A stretch of 64,000 bases of DNA from Harmothoe impar (lineage: Eukaryota > Annelida > Polychaeta > Phyllodocida > Polynoidae): positions 434,001 to 498,000 of the forward strand of contig OX381721.1 in assembly GCA_947462335.1 (NCBI GenBank), in the 5' to 3' direction. The translations under genes were made by a program, and so were the position numbers. The first letter of the stretch is position 1, and every line of letters starts with the position of its first letter. This document shows, in pieces, positions 45,311 through 58,100 of the stretch. The notes under the pieces were generated by a model, which was not told the DNA's origin, searched no databases, and saw only the letters and a list, made by a program, of their open reading frames with translations.

Positions 45311-45463
45311 CCTTAGAGTGCTCCCCCACCCCCCTAGAGTGCCCCCCTCCCCCCTCCCCCCCCTCCCCCCCACCACCCGCCCCATGCATCCTAAAAGCGC
45401 TCCCCTCCCCATGCATCTTAAAGAAGCCCCCCTCCCCCCCTCCCCTCCCCTCCCCCCCTTATA
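45311..45463 (-). other. C-rich tract (G-quadruplex potential on minus strand)
   Basis: Many runs of 4-8 C separated by one or two bases (for example 45345-45370 and 45427-45458), with CCCATGCATC repeated at 45382 and 45408. The complementary strand has far more than four G-runs in short spacing, meeting the usual quadruplex pattern. Confidence 0.75.
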
Positions 45464-45530
45464 CACTCTAAAGAACGCTTCTACCTAGTTCAATAAGTCA
45501 CTTCCAGTCGCTCGTAAAACAATAAAAAAT

Positions 45531-45536
45531 GAAAAA
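45531..45536 (+). terminator. possible polyadenylation signal of Death-domain gene
   Basis: AATAAA in AAACAATAAAAAATG is the first clean signal downstream of the plus-strand Death-domain stop, 460 bp away. It is followed by A-rich and T-rich runs. Use is unproven. Confidence 0.35.
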
Positions 45537-45688
45537 AAATGAAAAAAAAACTTATATCGTAGTGTTTTTTATTAGTTTACCGAAAAAAAATAAGAGACTC
45601 GCCTCCTCCTCCAAAAAAAAAAGATATCACATTTTAAAGCCCGTGACCCCTTAAAGACGCTCATCTCTTCATTAAGTCGCGTGACGTC

Positions 45689-45689
<1 letters not shown>

Positions 45690-45719
<30 letters not shown>

Positions 45720-46137
45720 CTTCTTCTTCCGGTCACGTGATCAATCAGGTCACTTCCGGTCACGTGATCCTCAATGAGGTCACTTCCGGTTGGCCATTAG
45801 GTCATGTGACGTCACTTCCGGTCCCCTAAGTAGGTCAGTAGGTTACCCAGAATGCACCATCCCCTAAGTAGGTCACTTCCGGTCACCCAATGGAGGCCTC
45901 TGATTGGCTTCAGGGTTACCCAGAATGCACCGCTAATCCCCTAAGTAGGTCACTTCCGGTCACGTGACCAAATGGAGGCCTCTGATTGGCTAACTAGGTC
46001 ACGTGACGTCACCACTAATCCCCTAAGTAGGTCACTTCCGGTCACGTGACCAAATGGAGGCCTCTGATTGGCTGCATGTCGATTGAGTAATAAACAGTAC
46101 TTAACTATAGTCCCGTTCCGATACATACTATACTACT
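45690..46137. repeat. right terminal inverted repeat, with TTC expansion
   Basis: Complementary to 36622-37080, ending ...TATACTACT. The inner edge holds about 13 TTC units (45690-45729), whereas the left repeat has only about four GAA units. The body carries the same CCAAT, CACGTG, TGACGTCA and ETS-like modules in reverse order. Confidence 0.9.
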
Positions 46138-49100
46138 TTTCCCCACCCATTTTTCTTTCTTTCTACAACAGAAGTTTTCTGTTCTACAAGTTTGATAGTT
46201 TTCTCATTTTAGGGGTTTAAACATTTTCAAAGAGAGACCAAGAATTCATCAACAGCCTGAAAAAGTAAAGCATTCCGAAGATCCAGATCCAATTTTTGGG
46301 ATAACCCTGGTATACTCTGAATTCCATCTGATATTCATTCATTTGATATCTTCTTTCCAAGGTCATATCCATAACATTGACTCTTTCTTCTTCACAATCC
46401 ATCTTGCAACATCCTTCACTCTCACCTAAAGCTGTAAGAAAAAGACCCTAGAAAATGAAGCAGAATCACATTGTATGATATTGGAAATTCTTCAAAACTG
46501 AATTTTTTCTCACAATTCCCTTTTTTATTTCTGCTCTGATATCATGTTTCAAGGCTCACATCCATCACAGTCACACTTGTCTCTTCAAAAATTATGTTTT
46601 ACCACCAATATTTCTATCCAAACTGTGTTCTAGAGGGAGAGACCTTTGAAAAAATGACAGGTTAACATCAAATATATCCCCAAATTCTAGAAAATACTCT
46701 CTTTTTTAAACTCTTAATTGGTCCCTCATTTAATGCTTTGACGAGTTCTCTCAAATGTCCCATCCATTACATAGACACTTGCTCCTTCACATTGTATTTG
46801 CTTTTGATATTTATTGTCCCCAAAACCTGTTACAATGAGGCCCCTGGGAAATCAAACAGCTGTAGACCATCACATTTTCTAAACACCTCAAATTCTGTCA
46901 TTCTTTATATTTCCCCTCCAATTTTTCTTTCTTTCTACAACAGCAGTTTTCTGTTCTACAAGTTTGATAGTTTTCTCATTTTAGGGGTTTAAACATTTTC
47001 CGGGAGAGACCAAGAATTCATCAACGGCCTGAAGAAGTAAAGCATTCCGAACATCCAGCTCCAATATTTGGGATAACCCTGATATACTCTGAATTCCATC
47101 TGATATTCATCCATTTGATATCTTCTTTCCAAGGTCACATCCATAACATTGACTCTTTCTTCTTCACAATCCATCTTGCAACATCCTTCGCTCTCACCTA
47201 AAGCTGTAAGAAAAAGACCCTAGAAAATGAAGCAGAATTTCATTGTATGATATTGGAAATTCTTCAAAACTGAATTTTTTCTCTCAATTCCCTCTTTTAT
47301 TCTGCTCTGATATCATGTTTTAAAGCTCACATCCATCACAGTCACACTTGTCTCTTCAAAAATTATGTTTTACCACCAATATTTCTATCCAAACTGTGTT
47401 CTAGAGAGAGAGACCTCTGAAAAAATTAAAGGTTTACATCAAATATATCCCCAAATTCTAGAAAATACTCCCTTTTTTAAACTCTTAATTGGTCCCTCAT
47501 TTAATGCTTTGACGAGTTCTCTCAAATGTCCCATCCATTACAAAGACACTTGCTCCTTCACATTGTATTTGCTTTTGACATTTAATGTCACCAAAACCTG
47601 TTACAATGTGGTACCTGGGAAATCAAACAGCTGTAGACCATCACATTTTCTAAACACCTCAAATTCTGTCAATCTTTGTATTTCCCCACCCATTTTTCTT
47701 TCTTTCTACAACAGAAGTTTTCTGTTCTACAAGTTTGATAGTTTTCTCATTTTAGGGGTTTAAACATTTTCCAAGAGAGACCAAGAATTCATTAACAGCC
47801 TGAAAAAGTAAAGCATTCCGAAGATCCAGATCCAATTTTTGGGATAACCTTGGTATACTCTGAATTCCATCTGATATTCATCCATTTGATATCTTCTTTC
47901 CAAGGTCACATCCATTACATTTACACTTTCTTTTTCTTCACAATCCACCTTGCAACATCCTTTCCTCTCACCTAAAGCTGTAAAAAAAAAAGACCCTAGA
48001 CAATGAAGCAGAATTGCATTGTATGATATCGGAAATTCTTCAAAACTGAATTTTTTCTCTCAATTCCCTCTTTTTTTTCTGCTCTGATATCATGTTTTAA
48101 AGCTCACATCCATCACAGTCACACTTGTCTCTTCAAAAATTATGTTTTCCCACCAATATTTCTATCCAAACTGTGTTCTAGAGAGAGAGACCTCTGAACA
48201 AATTAAAGGTTTACATCAAATATATCCCCAAATTCTAGAAAATACTCTCTTTTTAAAACTCTAAATTAGTCCCTCATTTAATGTTTTGACAAGTTCTCTC
48301 AAATGTCCCATCCATTACATAGACACTTGCTCCTTCACATTGTATTTGCTTTTGACATTTATTGTCACCAAAACCTGTTACAATGAGGCCCCTGGGAAAT
48401 CAAACAGCTGTAGACCATCACATTTTCTAAACACCTCAAATTCTGTCATTCTTTGTATTTCCCCTCCAATTTTTCTTTCTTTCTACAACAGCAGTTTTCT
48501 GTTCTACAAGTTTGATAGTTTTCTCATTTTAGGGGTTTAAACATTTTCCAAGGGAGACCAAGAATTCATCAACGGCCTGAAGAAGTAAAGCATTCCGAAC
48601 ATCCAGCTCCAATATTTGGGATAACCCTGATATACTCTGAATTCCATCTGATATTCATCCATTTGATTTCTTCTTTCCAAGGTCACATCCATTACATTGA
48701 CACTTTCTTTTACTTCACAATCCACCTTGCAACATCCTTTCCTCTCACCTAAAGCTGTAAAAAAAAAGACCCTAGACAATAAAGCAGAAATGCATTGTAT
48801 GATATCGGAAATTCTTCAAAACTGAATTTTTTCTCTCAATTCGCTCTTTTATTTCTGCTCTGATATTTTGTTTTTTAGCTCACATCCATCACAGTCACAC
48901 TTGTCTCTTCAAAAATTATGTTTTCCCACCAATATTTCTATCCAAACTGTGTTCTAGAGAGAGAGACCTCTGAAAAAATTAAAGGTTTACATCAAATATA
49001 TCCCCAAATTCTAGAAAATACTCTCTTTTTAAAACTCTAAATTGGTCCCTCATTTAATGCTTTGACGAGTTCTCTCAAATGTCCCATCCATTACATAGAC

Positions 49101-52100
49101 ACTTGCTCCTTCACATTGTATTTGCTTTTGACATTTATTGTCACCAAAAGCTGTTACAATGAGGCCCCTGGGAAATCAAACAGCTGTAGACCATCACATT
49201 TTCTAAACACCTCAAATTCTGTCATTCTTTGTACTTCCCCTCTCATTTTTCTTTCTTTCTACAACAGCAGTTTTCTGTTCTACAAGTTTGATAGTTTTCT
49301 CATTTTAGGGGTTTAAACATTTTCCAAGAGAGACCAAGAATTCATCAACGGCCTGAAGAAGTAAAGCATTCCGAACATCCAGCTCCAATATTTGGGATAA
49401 CCCTGATATACTCTGAATTCCATCTGATATTCATCCATTTGATATCTTCTTTCCAAGGTCACATCCATAACATTGACTCTTTCTTCTTCACAATCCATCT
49501 TGCAACATCCTTCGCTCTCACCTAAAGCTGTAAGAAAAAGACCCTAGAAAATGAAGCAGAATTACATTGTATGATATTGGAAATTCTTCAAAACTGAATT
49601 TTTTCTCTCAATTCCCTCTTTTATTCTGCTCTGATATCATGTTTTAAAGCTCACATCCATCACAGTCACACTTGTCTCTTCAAAAATTATGTTTTACCAC
49701 CAATATTTCTATCCAAACTGTGTTCTAGAGAGAGAGACCTCTGAAAAAATTAAAGGTTTACATCAAATATATCCCCAAATTCTAGAAAATACTCCCTTTT
49801 TTAAACTCTTAATTGGTCCCTCATTTAATGCTTTGACGAGTTCTCTCAAATGTCCCATCCATTACAAAGACACTTGCTCCTTCACATTGTATTTGCTTTT
49901 GACATTTATTGTCACCAAAACCTGTTACAATGAGGTACCTGGGAAATCAAACAGCTGTAGACCATCACATTTTCTAAACACCTCAAATTCTGTCAATCTT
50001 TGTATTTCCCCACCCATTTTTCTTTCTTTCTACAACAGAAGTTTTCTGTTCTACAAGTTTGATAGTTTTCTCATTTTAGGGGTTTAAACATTTTCAAAGA
50101 GAGACCAAGAATTCATCAACAGCCTGAAAAAGTAAAGCATTCCGAAGATCCAGATCCAATTTTTGGGATAACCCTGGTATACTCTGAATTCCATCTGATA
50201 TTCATTCATTTGATATCTTCTTTCCAAGGTCATATCCATAACATTGACTCTTTCTTCTTCACAATCCATCTTGCAACATCCTTCACTCTCACCTAAAGCT
50301 GTAAGAAAAAGACCCTAGAAAATTAAGCAGAATCACATTGTATGATATTGGAAATTCTTCAAAACTGAATTTTTTCTCACAATTCCCTCTTTTATTTCTG
50401 CTCTGATATCATGTTTCAAGGCTCACATCCATCACAGTCACACTTGTCTCTTCAAAAATTATGTTTTACCACCAATATTTCTATCCAAACTGTGTTCTAG
50501 AGGGAGAGACCTTTGAAAAAATGACAGGTTAACATCAAATATATCCCCAAATTCTAGAAAATACTCTCTTTTTTAAACTCTAAATTGGTCCCTCATTTAA
50601 TGCTTTGACGAGTTCTCTCAAATGTCCCATCCATTACAAAGACACTTGCTCCTTCACATTGTATTTGCTTTTGATATTTATTGTCCCCAAAACCTGTTAC
50701 AATGAGGCCCCTGGGAAATCAAACAGCTGTAGACCATCACATTTTCTAAACACCTCAAATTCTGTCATTCTTTATATTTCCCCTCCAATTTTTCTTTCTT
50801 TCTACAACAGCAGTTTTCTGTTCTACAAGTTTGATAGTTTTCTCATTTTAGGGGTTTAAACATTTTCCGGGAGAGACCAAGAATTCATCAACGGCCTGAA
50901 GAAGTAAAGCATTCCGAACATCCAGCTCCAATATTTGGGATAACCCTGATATACTCTGAATTCCATCTGATATTCATCCATTTGATTTCTTCTTTCCAAG
51001 GTCACATCCATTACATTGACACTTTCTTTTTCTTCACAATCCACCTTGCAACATCCTTTCCTCTCACCTAAAGCTGTAAAAAAAAAGACCCTAGACAATA
51101 AAGCAGAAATGCATTGTATGATATCGGAAATTCTTCAAAACTGAATTTTTTCTCTCAATTCGCTCTTTTATTTCTGCTCTGATATTTTGTTTTTTAGCTC
51201 ACATCCATCACAGTCACACTTGTCTCTTCAAAAATTATGTTTTCCCACCAATATTTCTATCCAAACTGTGTTCTAGAGAGAGAGACCTCTGAAAAAATTA
51301 AAGGTTTACATCAAATATATCCCCAAATTCTAGAAAATACTCTCTTTTTAAAACTCTAAATTGGTCCCTCATTTAATGCTTTGACGAGTTCTCTCAAATG
51401 TCCCATCCATTACATAGACACTTGCTCCTTCACATTGTATTTGCTTTTGACATTTATTGTCACCAAAAGCTGTTACAATGAGGCCCCTGGGAAATCAAAC
51501 AGCTGTAGACCATCACATTTTCTAAACACCTGAAATTCTGTCATTCTTTGTACTTCCCCTCTCATTTTTCTTTCTTTCTACAACAGCAGTTTTCTGTTCT
51601 ACAAGTTTGATAGTTTTCTCATTTTAGGGGTTTAAACATTTTCCAAGAGAGACCAAGAATTCATCAACGGCCTGAAGAAGTAAAGCATTCCGAACATCCA
51701 GCTCCAATATTTGGGATAACCCTGATATACTCTGAATTCCATCTGATATTCATCCATTTGATATCTTCTTTCCAAGGTCACATCCATAACATTGACTCTT
51801 TCTTCTTCACAATCCATCTTGCAACATCCTTCGCTCTCACCTAAAGCTGTAAGAAAAAGACCCTAGAAAATGAAGCAGAATTACATTGTATGATATTGGA
51901 AATTCTTCAAAACTGAATTTTTTCTCTCAATTCCCTCTTTTATTCTGCTCTGATATCATGTTTTAAAGCTCACATCCATCACAGTCACACTTGTCTCTTC
52001 AAAAATTATGTTTTACCACCAATATTTCTATCCAAACTGTGTTCTAGAGAGAGAGACCTCTGAAAAAATTAAAGGTTTACATCAAATATATCCCCAAATT

Positions 52101-55100
52101 CTAGAAAATACTCCCTTTTTTAAACTCTTAATTGGTCCCTCATTTAATGCTTTGACGAGTTCTCTCAAATGTCCCATCCATTACATAGACACTTGCTCCT
52201 TCACATTGTATTTGCTTTTGACATTTATTGTCACCAAAAGCTGTTACAATGAGGCCCCTGGGAAATCAAACAGCTGTAGACCATCACATTTTCTAAACAC
52301 CTCAAATTCTGTCATTCTTTGTACTTCCCCTCTCATTTTTCTTTCTTTCTACAACAGCAGTTTTCTGTTCTACAAGTTTGATAGTTTTCTCATTTTAGGG
52401 GTTTAAACATTTTCCAAGAGAGACCAAGAATTCATCAACGGCCTGAAGAAGTAAAGCATTCCGAACATCCAGCTCCAATATTTGGGATAACCCTGATATA
52501 CTCTGAATTCCATCTGATATTCATCCATTTGATATCTTCTTTCCAAGGTCACATCCATAACATTGACTCTTTCTTCTTCACAATCCATCTTGCAACATCC
52601 TTCGCTCTCACCTAAAGCTGTAAGAAAAAGACCCTAGAAAATGAAGCAGAATTACATTGTATGATATCGGAAATTCTTCAAAACTAAATTTTTTCTCTCA
52701 ATTCCCTCTTTTATTCTGCTCTGATATCATGTTTTAAAGCTCACATCCATCACAGTCACACTTGTCTCTTCAAAAATTATGTTTTACCACCAATATTTCT
52801 ATCCAAACTGTGTTCTAGAGAGAGAGACCTCTGAAAAAATTAAAGGTTTACATCAAATATATCCCCAAATTCTAGAAAATACTCCCTTTTTTAAACTCTT
52901 AATTGGTCCCTCATTTAATGCTTTGACGAGTTCTCTCAAATGTCCCATCCATTACAAAGACACTTGCTCCTTCACATTGTATTTGCTTTTGACATTTATT
53001 GTCACCAAAACCTGTTACAATGAGGTACCTGGGAAATCAAACAGCTGTAGACCATCACATTTTCTAAACACCTCAAATTCTGTCAATCTTTGTATTTCCC
53101 CACCCATTTTTCTTTCTTTCTACAACAGAAGTTTTCTGTTCTACAAGTTTGATAGTTTTCTCATTTTAGGGGTTTAAACATTTTCAAAGAGAGACCAAGA
53201 ATTCATCAACAGCCTGAAAAAGTAAAGCATTCCGAAGATCCAGATCCAATTTTTGGGATAACCCTGGTATACTCTGAATTCCATCTGATATTCATTCATT
53301 TGATATCTTCTTTCCAAGGTCATATCCATAACATTGACTCTTTCTTCTTCACAATCCATCTTGCAACATCCTTCACTCTCACCTAAAGCTGTAAGAAAAA
53401 GACCCTAGAAAATTAAGCAGAATCACATTGTATGATATTGGAAATTCTTCAAAACTGAATTTTTTCTCACAATTCCCTCTTTTATTTCTGCTCTGATATC
53501 ATGTTTCAAGGCTCACATCCATCACAGTCACACTTGTCTCTTCAAAAATTATGTTTTACCACCAATATTTCTATCCAAACTGTGTTCTAGAGGGAGAGAC
53601 CTTTGAAAAAATGACAGGTTAACATCAAATATATCCCCAAATTCTAGAAAATACTCTCTTTTTTAAACTCTTAATTGGTCCCTCATTTAATGCTTTGACG
53701 AGTTCTCTCAAATGTCCCATCCATTACATAGACACTTGCTCCTTCACATTGTATTTGCTTTTGATATTTATTGTCCCCAAAACCTGTTACAATGAGGCCC
53801 CTGGGAAATCAAACAGCTGTAGACCATCACATTTTCTAAACACCTCAAATTCTGTCATTCTTTATATTTCCCCTCCAATTTTTCTTTCTTTCTACAACAG
53901 CAGTTTTCTGTTCTACAAGTTTGATAGTTTTCTCATTTTAGGGGTTTAAACATTTTCCGGGAGAGACCAAGAATTCATCAACGGCCTGAAGAAGTAAAGC
54001 ATTCCGAACATCCAGCTCCAATATTTGGGATAACCCTGATATACTCTGAATTCCATCTGATATTCATCCATTTGATTTCTTCTTTCCAAGGTCACATCCA
54101 TTACATTGACACTTTCTTTTTCTTCACAATCCACCTTGCAACATCCTTTCCTCTCACCTAAAGCTGTAAAAAAAAAGACCCTAGACAATAAAGCAGAAAT
54201 GCATTGTATGATATCGGAAATTCTTCAAAACTGAATTTTTTCTCTCAATTCGCTCTTTTATTTCTGCTCTGATATTTTGTTTTTTAAGCTCACATCCATC
54301 ACAGTCACACTTGTCTCTTCAAAAATTATGTTTTCCCACCAATATTTCTATCCAAACTGTGTTCTAGAGAGAGAGACCTCTGAAAAAATTAAAGGTTTAC
54401 ATCAAATATATCCCCAAATTCTAGAAAATACTCTCTTTTTAAAACTCTAAATTGGTCCCTCATTTAATGCTTTGACGAGTTCTCTCAAATGTCCCATCCA
54501 TTACATAGACACTTGCTCCTTCACATTGTATTTGCTTTTGACATTTATTGTCACCAAAAGCTGTTACAATGAGGCCCCTGGGAAATCAAACAGCTGTAGA
54601 CCATCACATTTTCTAAACACCTCAAATTCTGTCATTCTTTGTACTTCCCCTCTCATTTTTCTTTCTTTCTACAACAGCAGTTTTCTGTTCTACAAGTTTG
54701 ATAGTTTTCTCATTTCAGGGGTTTAAACATTTTCCAAGAGAGACCAAGAATTCATCAACGGCCTGAAGAAGTAAAGCATTCCGAACATCCAGCTCCAATA
54801 TTTGGGATAACCCTGATATACTCTGAATTCCATCTGATATTCATCCATTTGATATCTTCTTTCCAAGGTCACATCCATAACATTGACTCTTTCTTCTTCA
54901 CAATCCATCTTGCAACATCCTTCGCTCTCACCTAAAGCTGTAAGAAAAAGACCCTAGAAAATGAAGCAGAATTTCATTGTATGATATTGGAAATTCTTCA
55001 AAACTGAATTTTTTCTCTCAATTCCCTCTTTTATTCTGCTCTGATATCATGTTTTAAAGCTCACATCCATCACAGTCACACTTGTCTCTTCAAAAATTAT

Positions 55101-58100
55101 GTTTTACCACCAATATTTCTATCCAAACTGTGTTCTAGAGAGAGAGACCTCTGAAAAAATTAAAGGTTTACATCAAATATATCCCCAAATTCTAGAAAAT
55201 ACTCCCTTTTTTAAACTCTTAATTGGTCCCTCATTTAATGCTTTGACGAGTTCTCTCAAATGTCCCATCCATTACAAAGACACTTGCTCCTTCACATTGT
55301 ATTTGCTTTTGACATTTAATGTCACCAAAACCTGTTACAATGTGGTACCTGGGAAATCAAACAGCTGTAGACCATCACATTTTCTAAACACCTCAAATTC
55401 TGTCAATCTTTGTATTTCCCCACCCATTTTTCTTTCTTTCTACAACAGAAGTTTTCTGTTCTACAAGTTTGATAGTTTTCTCATTTTAGGGGTTTAAACA
55501 TTTTCCAAGAGAGACCAAGAATTCATCAACAGCCTGAAAAAGTTAAGCATTCCGAAGATCCAGATCCAATTTTTGGGATAACCTTGGTATACTCTGAATT
55601 CCATCTGATATTCATCCATTTGATATCTTCTTTCCAAGGTCACATCCATTACATTTACACTTTCTTTTTCTTCACAATCCACCTTGCAACATCCTTTCCT
55701 CTCACCTAAAGCTGTAAAAAAAAAAGACCCTAGACAATGAAGCAGAATTGCATTGTATGATATCGGAAATTCTTCAAAACTGAATTTTTTCTCTCAATTC
55801 CCTCTTTTTTTTCTGCTCTGATATCATGTTTTAAAGCTCACATCCATCACAGTCACACTTGTCTCTTCAAAAATTATGTTTTCCCACCAATATTTCTATC
55901 CAAACTGTGTTCTAGAGAGAGAGACCTCTGAAAAAATTAAAGGTTTACATCAAATATATCCCCAAATTCTAGAAAATACTCTCTTTTTAAAACTCTAAAT
56001 TAGTCCCTCATTTAATGTTTTGACGAGTTCTCTCAAATGTCCCATCCATTACATAGACACTTGCTCCTTCACATTGTATTTGCTTTTGACATTTATTGTC
56101 ACCAAAACCTGTTACAATGAGGCCCCTGGGAAATCAAACAGCTGTAGACCATGACATTTTCTAAACACCTCAAATTCTGTCATTCTTTGTACTTCCCCTC
56201 CCATTTTTCTTTTTTTCTACAACAGCAGTTTTCTGTTCTACAAGTTTGATAGTTTTCTTATTTTAGGGGTTTAAACATTTTCCAAGAGAGACCAAGAATT
56301 CATCAACGGCCTGAAAAAGTAAAGCATTCCGAAGATCCAGATCCAATTTTTGGGATAACCCTGGTATACTCTAAATTTCCTTCTGATATTTATCCATTTG
56401 ATATCTTCTTTCCAAGGTCACATCCATTACATTGACTCTTTCTTCTTCACAATCCATCTTGCAACATCCTTCACTCTCACCTAAAGCTGTAAGAAAAAGA
56501 CCCTAGAAAATGAAGCAGAATTACATTGTATGATATCGGAAATTCTTCAAAACTGAATTTTTTCTCTCCATTCCCTCTTTTATTTCTGCTCTGATATCAT
56601 GTTTTAAAGCTCACATCCATCACAGTCACACTTGTCTCTTCAAAAATTATGTTTTACCACCAATATTTCTATCCAAACTGTGTTCTAGAGAGAGAGACCT
56701 CTGAAAAAATTAAAGGTTTACATCAAATATATCCCCAAATTCTAGAAAATACTCCCTTTTTTAAACTCTAAATTGGTCCCTCATTTAATGCTTTGACGAG
56801 TTCTCTCAAATGTCCCATCCATTACAAAGACACTTGCACCTTCACATTGTATTTGCTTTTGACATTTATTGTCACCAAAACCTGTTACAATGAGGTACCT
56901 GGGAAATCAAACAGCTGTAGACCATCACATTTTCTAAACACCTCAAATTCTGTCAATCTTTGTATTTCCCCACCCATTTTTCTTTCTTTCTACAACAGAA
57001 GTTTTCTGTTCTACAAGTTTGATAGTTTTCTCATTTTAGGGGTTTAAACATTTTCCGGGAGAGACCAAGAATTCATCAACGGCCTGAAGAAGTAAAGCAT
57101 TCCGAACATCCAGCTCCAATATTTGGGATAACCCTGATATACTCTGAATTCCATCTGATATTCATCCATTTGATATCTTCTTTCCAAGGTCACATCCATA
57201 ACATTGACTCTTTCTTCTTCACAATCCATCTTGCAACATCCTTCGCTCTCACCTAAAGCTGTAAGAAAAAGACCCTAGAAAATGAAGCAGAATTACATTG
57301 TATGATATTGGAAATTCTTCAAAACTGAATTTTTTCTCTCAATTCCCTCTTTTATTCTGCTCTGATATCATGTTTTAAAGCTCACATCCATCACAGTCAC
57401 ACTTGTCTCTTCAAAAATTATGTTTTACCACCAATATTTCTATCCAAACTGTGTTCTAGAGAGAGAGACCTCTGAAAAAATTAAAGGTTTACATCAAATA
57501 TATCCCCAAATTCTAGAAAATACTCCCTTTTTTAAACTCTTAATTGGTCCCTCATTTAATGCTTTGACGAGTTCTCTCAAATGTCCCATCCATTACAAAG
57601 ACACTTGCTCCTTCACATTGTATTTGCTTTTGACATTTATTGTCACCAAAACCTGTTACAATGAGGTTCTGGGGAAATCGAACAGCTGTAGACCATCACA
57701 TTTTCTAAACACCTCAAATTCTGTCAATCTTTGTATTTCCCCACCCATTTTTCTTTCTTTCTACAACAGAAGTTTTCTGTTCTACAAGTTTGATAGTTTT
57801 CTCATTTTAGGGGTTTAAACATTTTCCGGGAGAGACCAATAATTCATCAACCGCCTGAAGAAGTAAAGCATTCCGAACATCCAGCTATAATATTTGGGAT
57901 AACCCTGATATACTCTGAATTCCATCTGATATTCATCCATTTGATATCTTCTTTCCAAGGTCACATCCATAACATTGACTCTTTCTTCTTCACAATCCAT
58001 CTTGCAACATCCTTCGCTCTCACCTAAAGCTGTAAGAAAAAGACCCTAGAAAATGAAGCAGAATTACATTGTATGATATCGAAAATTCCTCAAAACTGAA

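Larger units (their letters stand above)
36616..46143. mobile_element. Polinton/Maverick-type DNA element, 9.5 kb, reduced gene set
   Basis: The element occupies 36622-46137. The 6 bp duplication TTTCCC (36616-36621 and 46138-46143) flanks it, and removing it restores the satellite GTATTTCCCCACCC. Its termini begin 5'-AGTAGTATAG on both ends as long inverted repeats. A 6 bp duplication, AG-starting long TIRs and a protein-primed-type PolB are Polinton hallmarks. At 9.5 kb it is shorter than the usual 15-20 kb. No integrase, FtsK-type ATPase, adenain-like protease or capsid gene is present. It carries polB, a PC4-like gene and a Death-domain gene instead. It could be a deletion derivative, a trans-mobilised element or part of a segmented system. 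Confidence 0.85.

Noticed and set aside
36622..46137. Integrase, packaging ATPase, protease or capsid genes expected in a full Polinton
   Set aside because: I looked in all frames and saw no D-D-E integrase, Walker-type ATPase or capsid-like long frame. The gaps are repeats, TIRs or low complexity.
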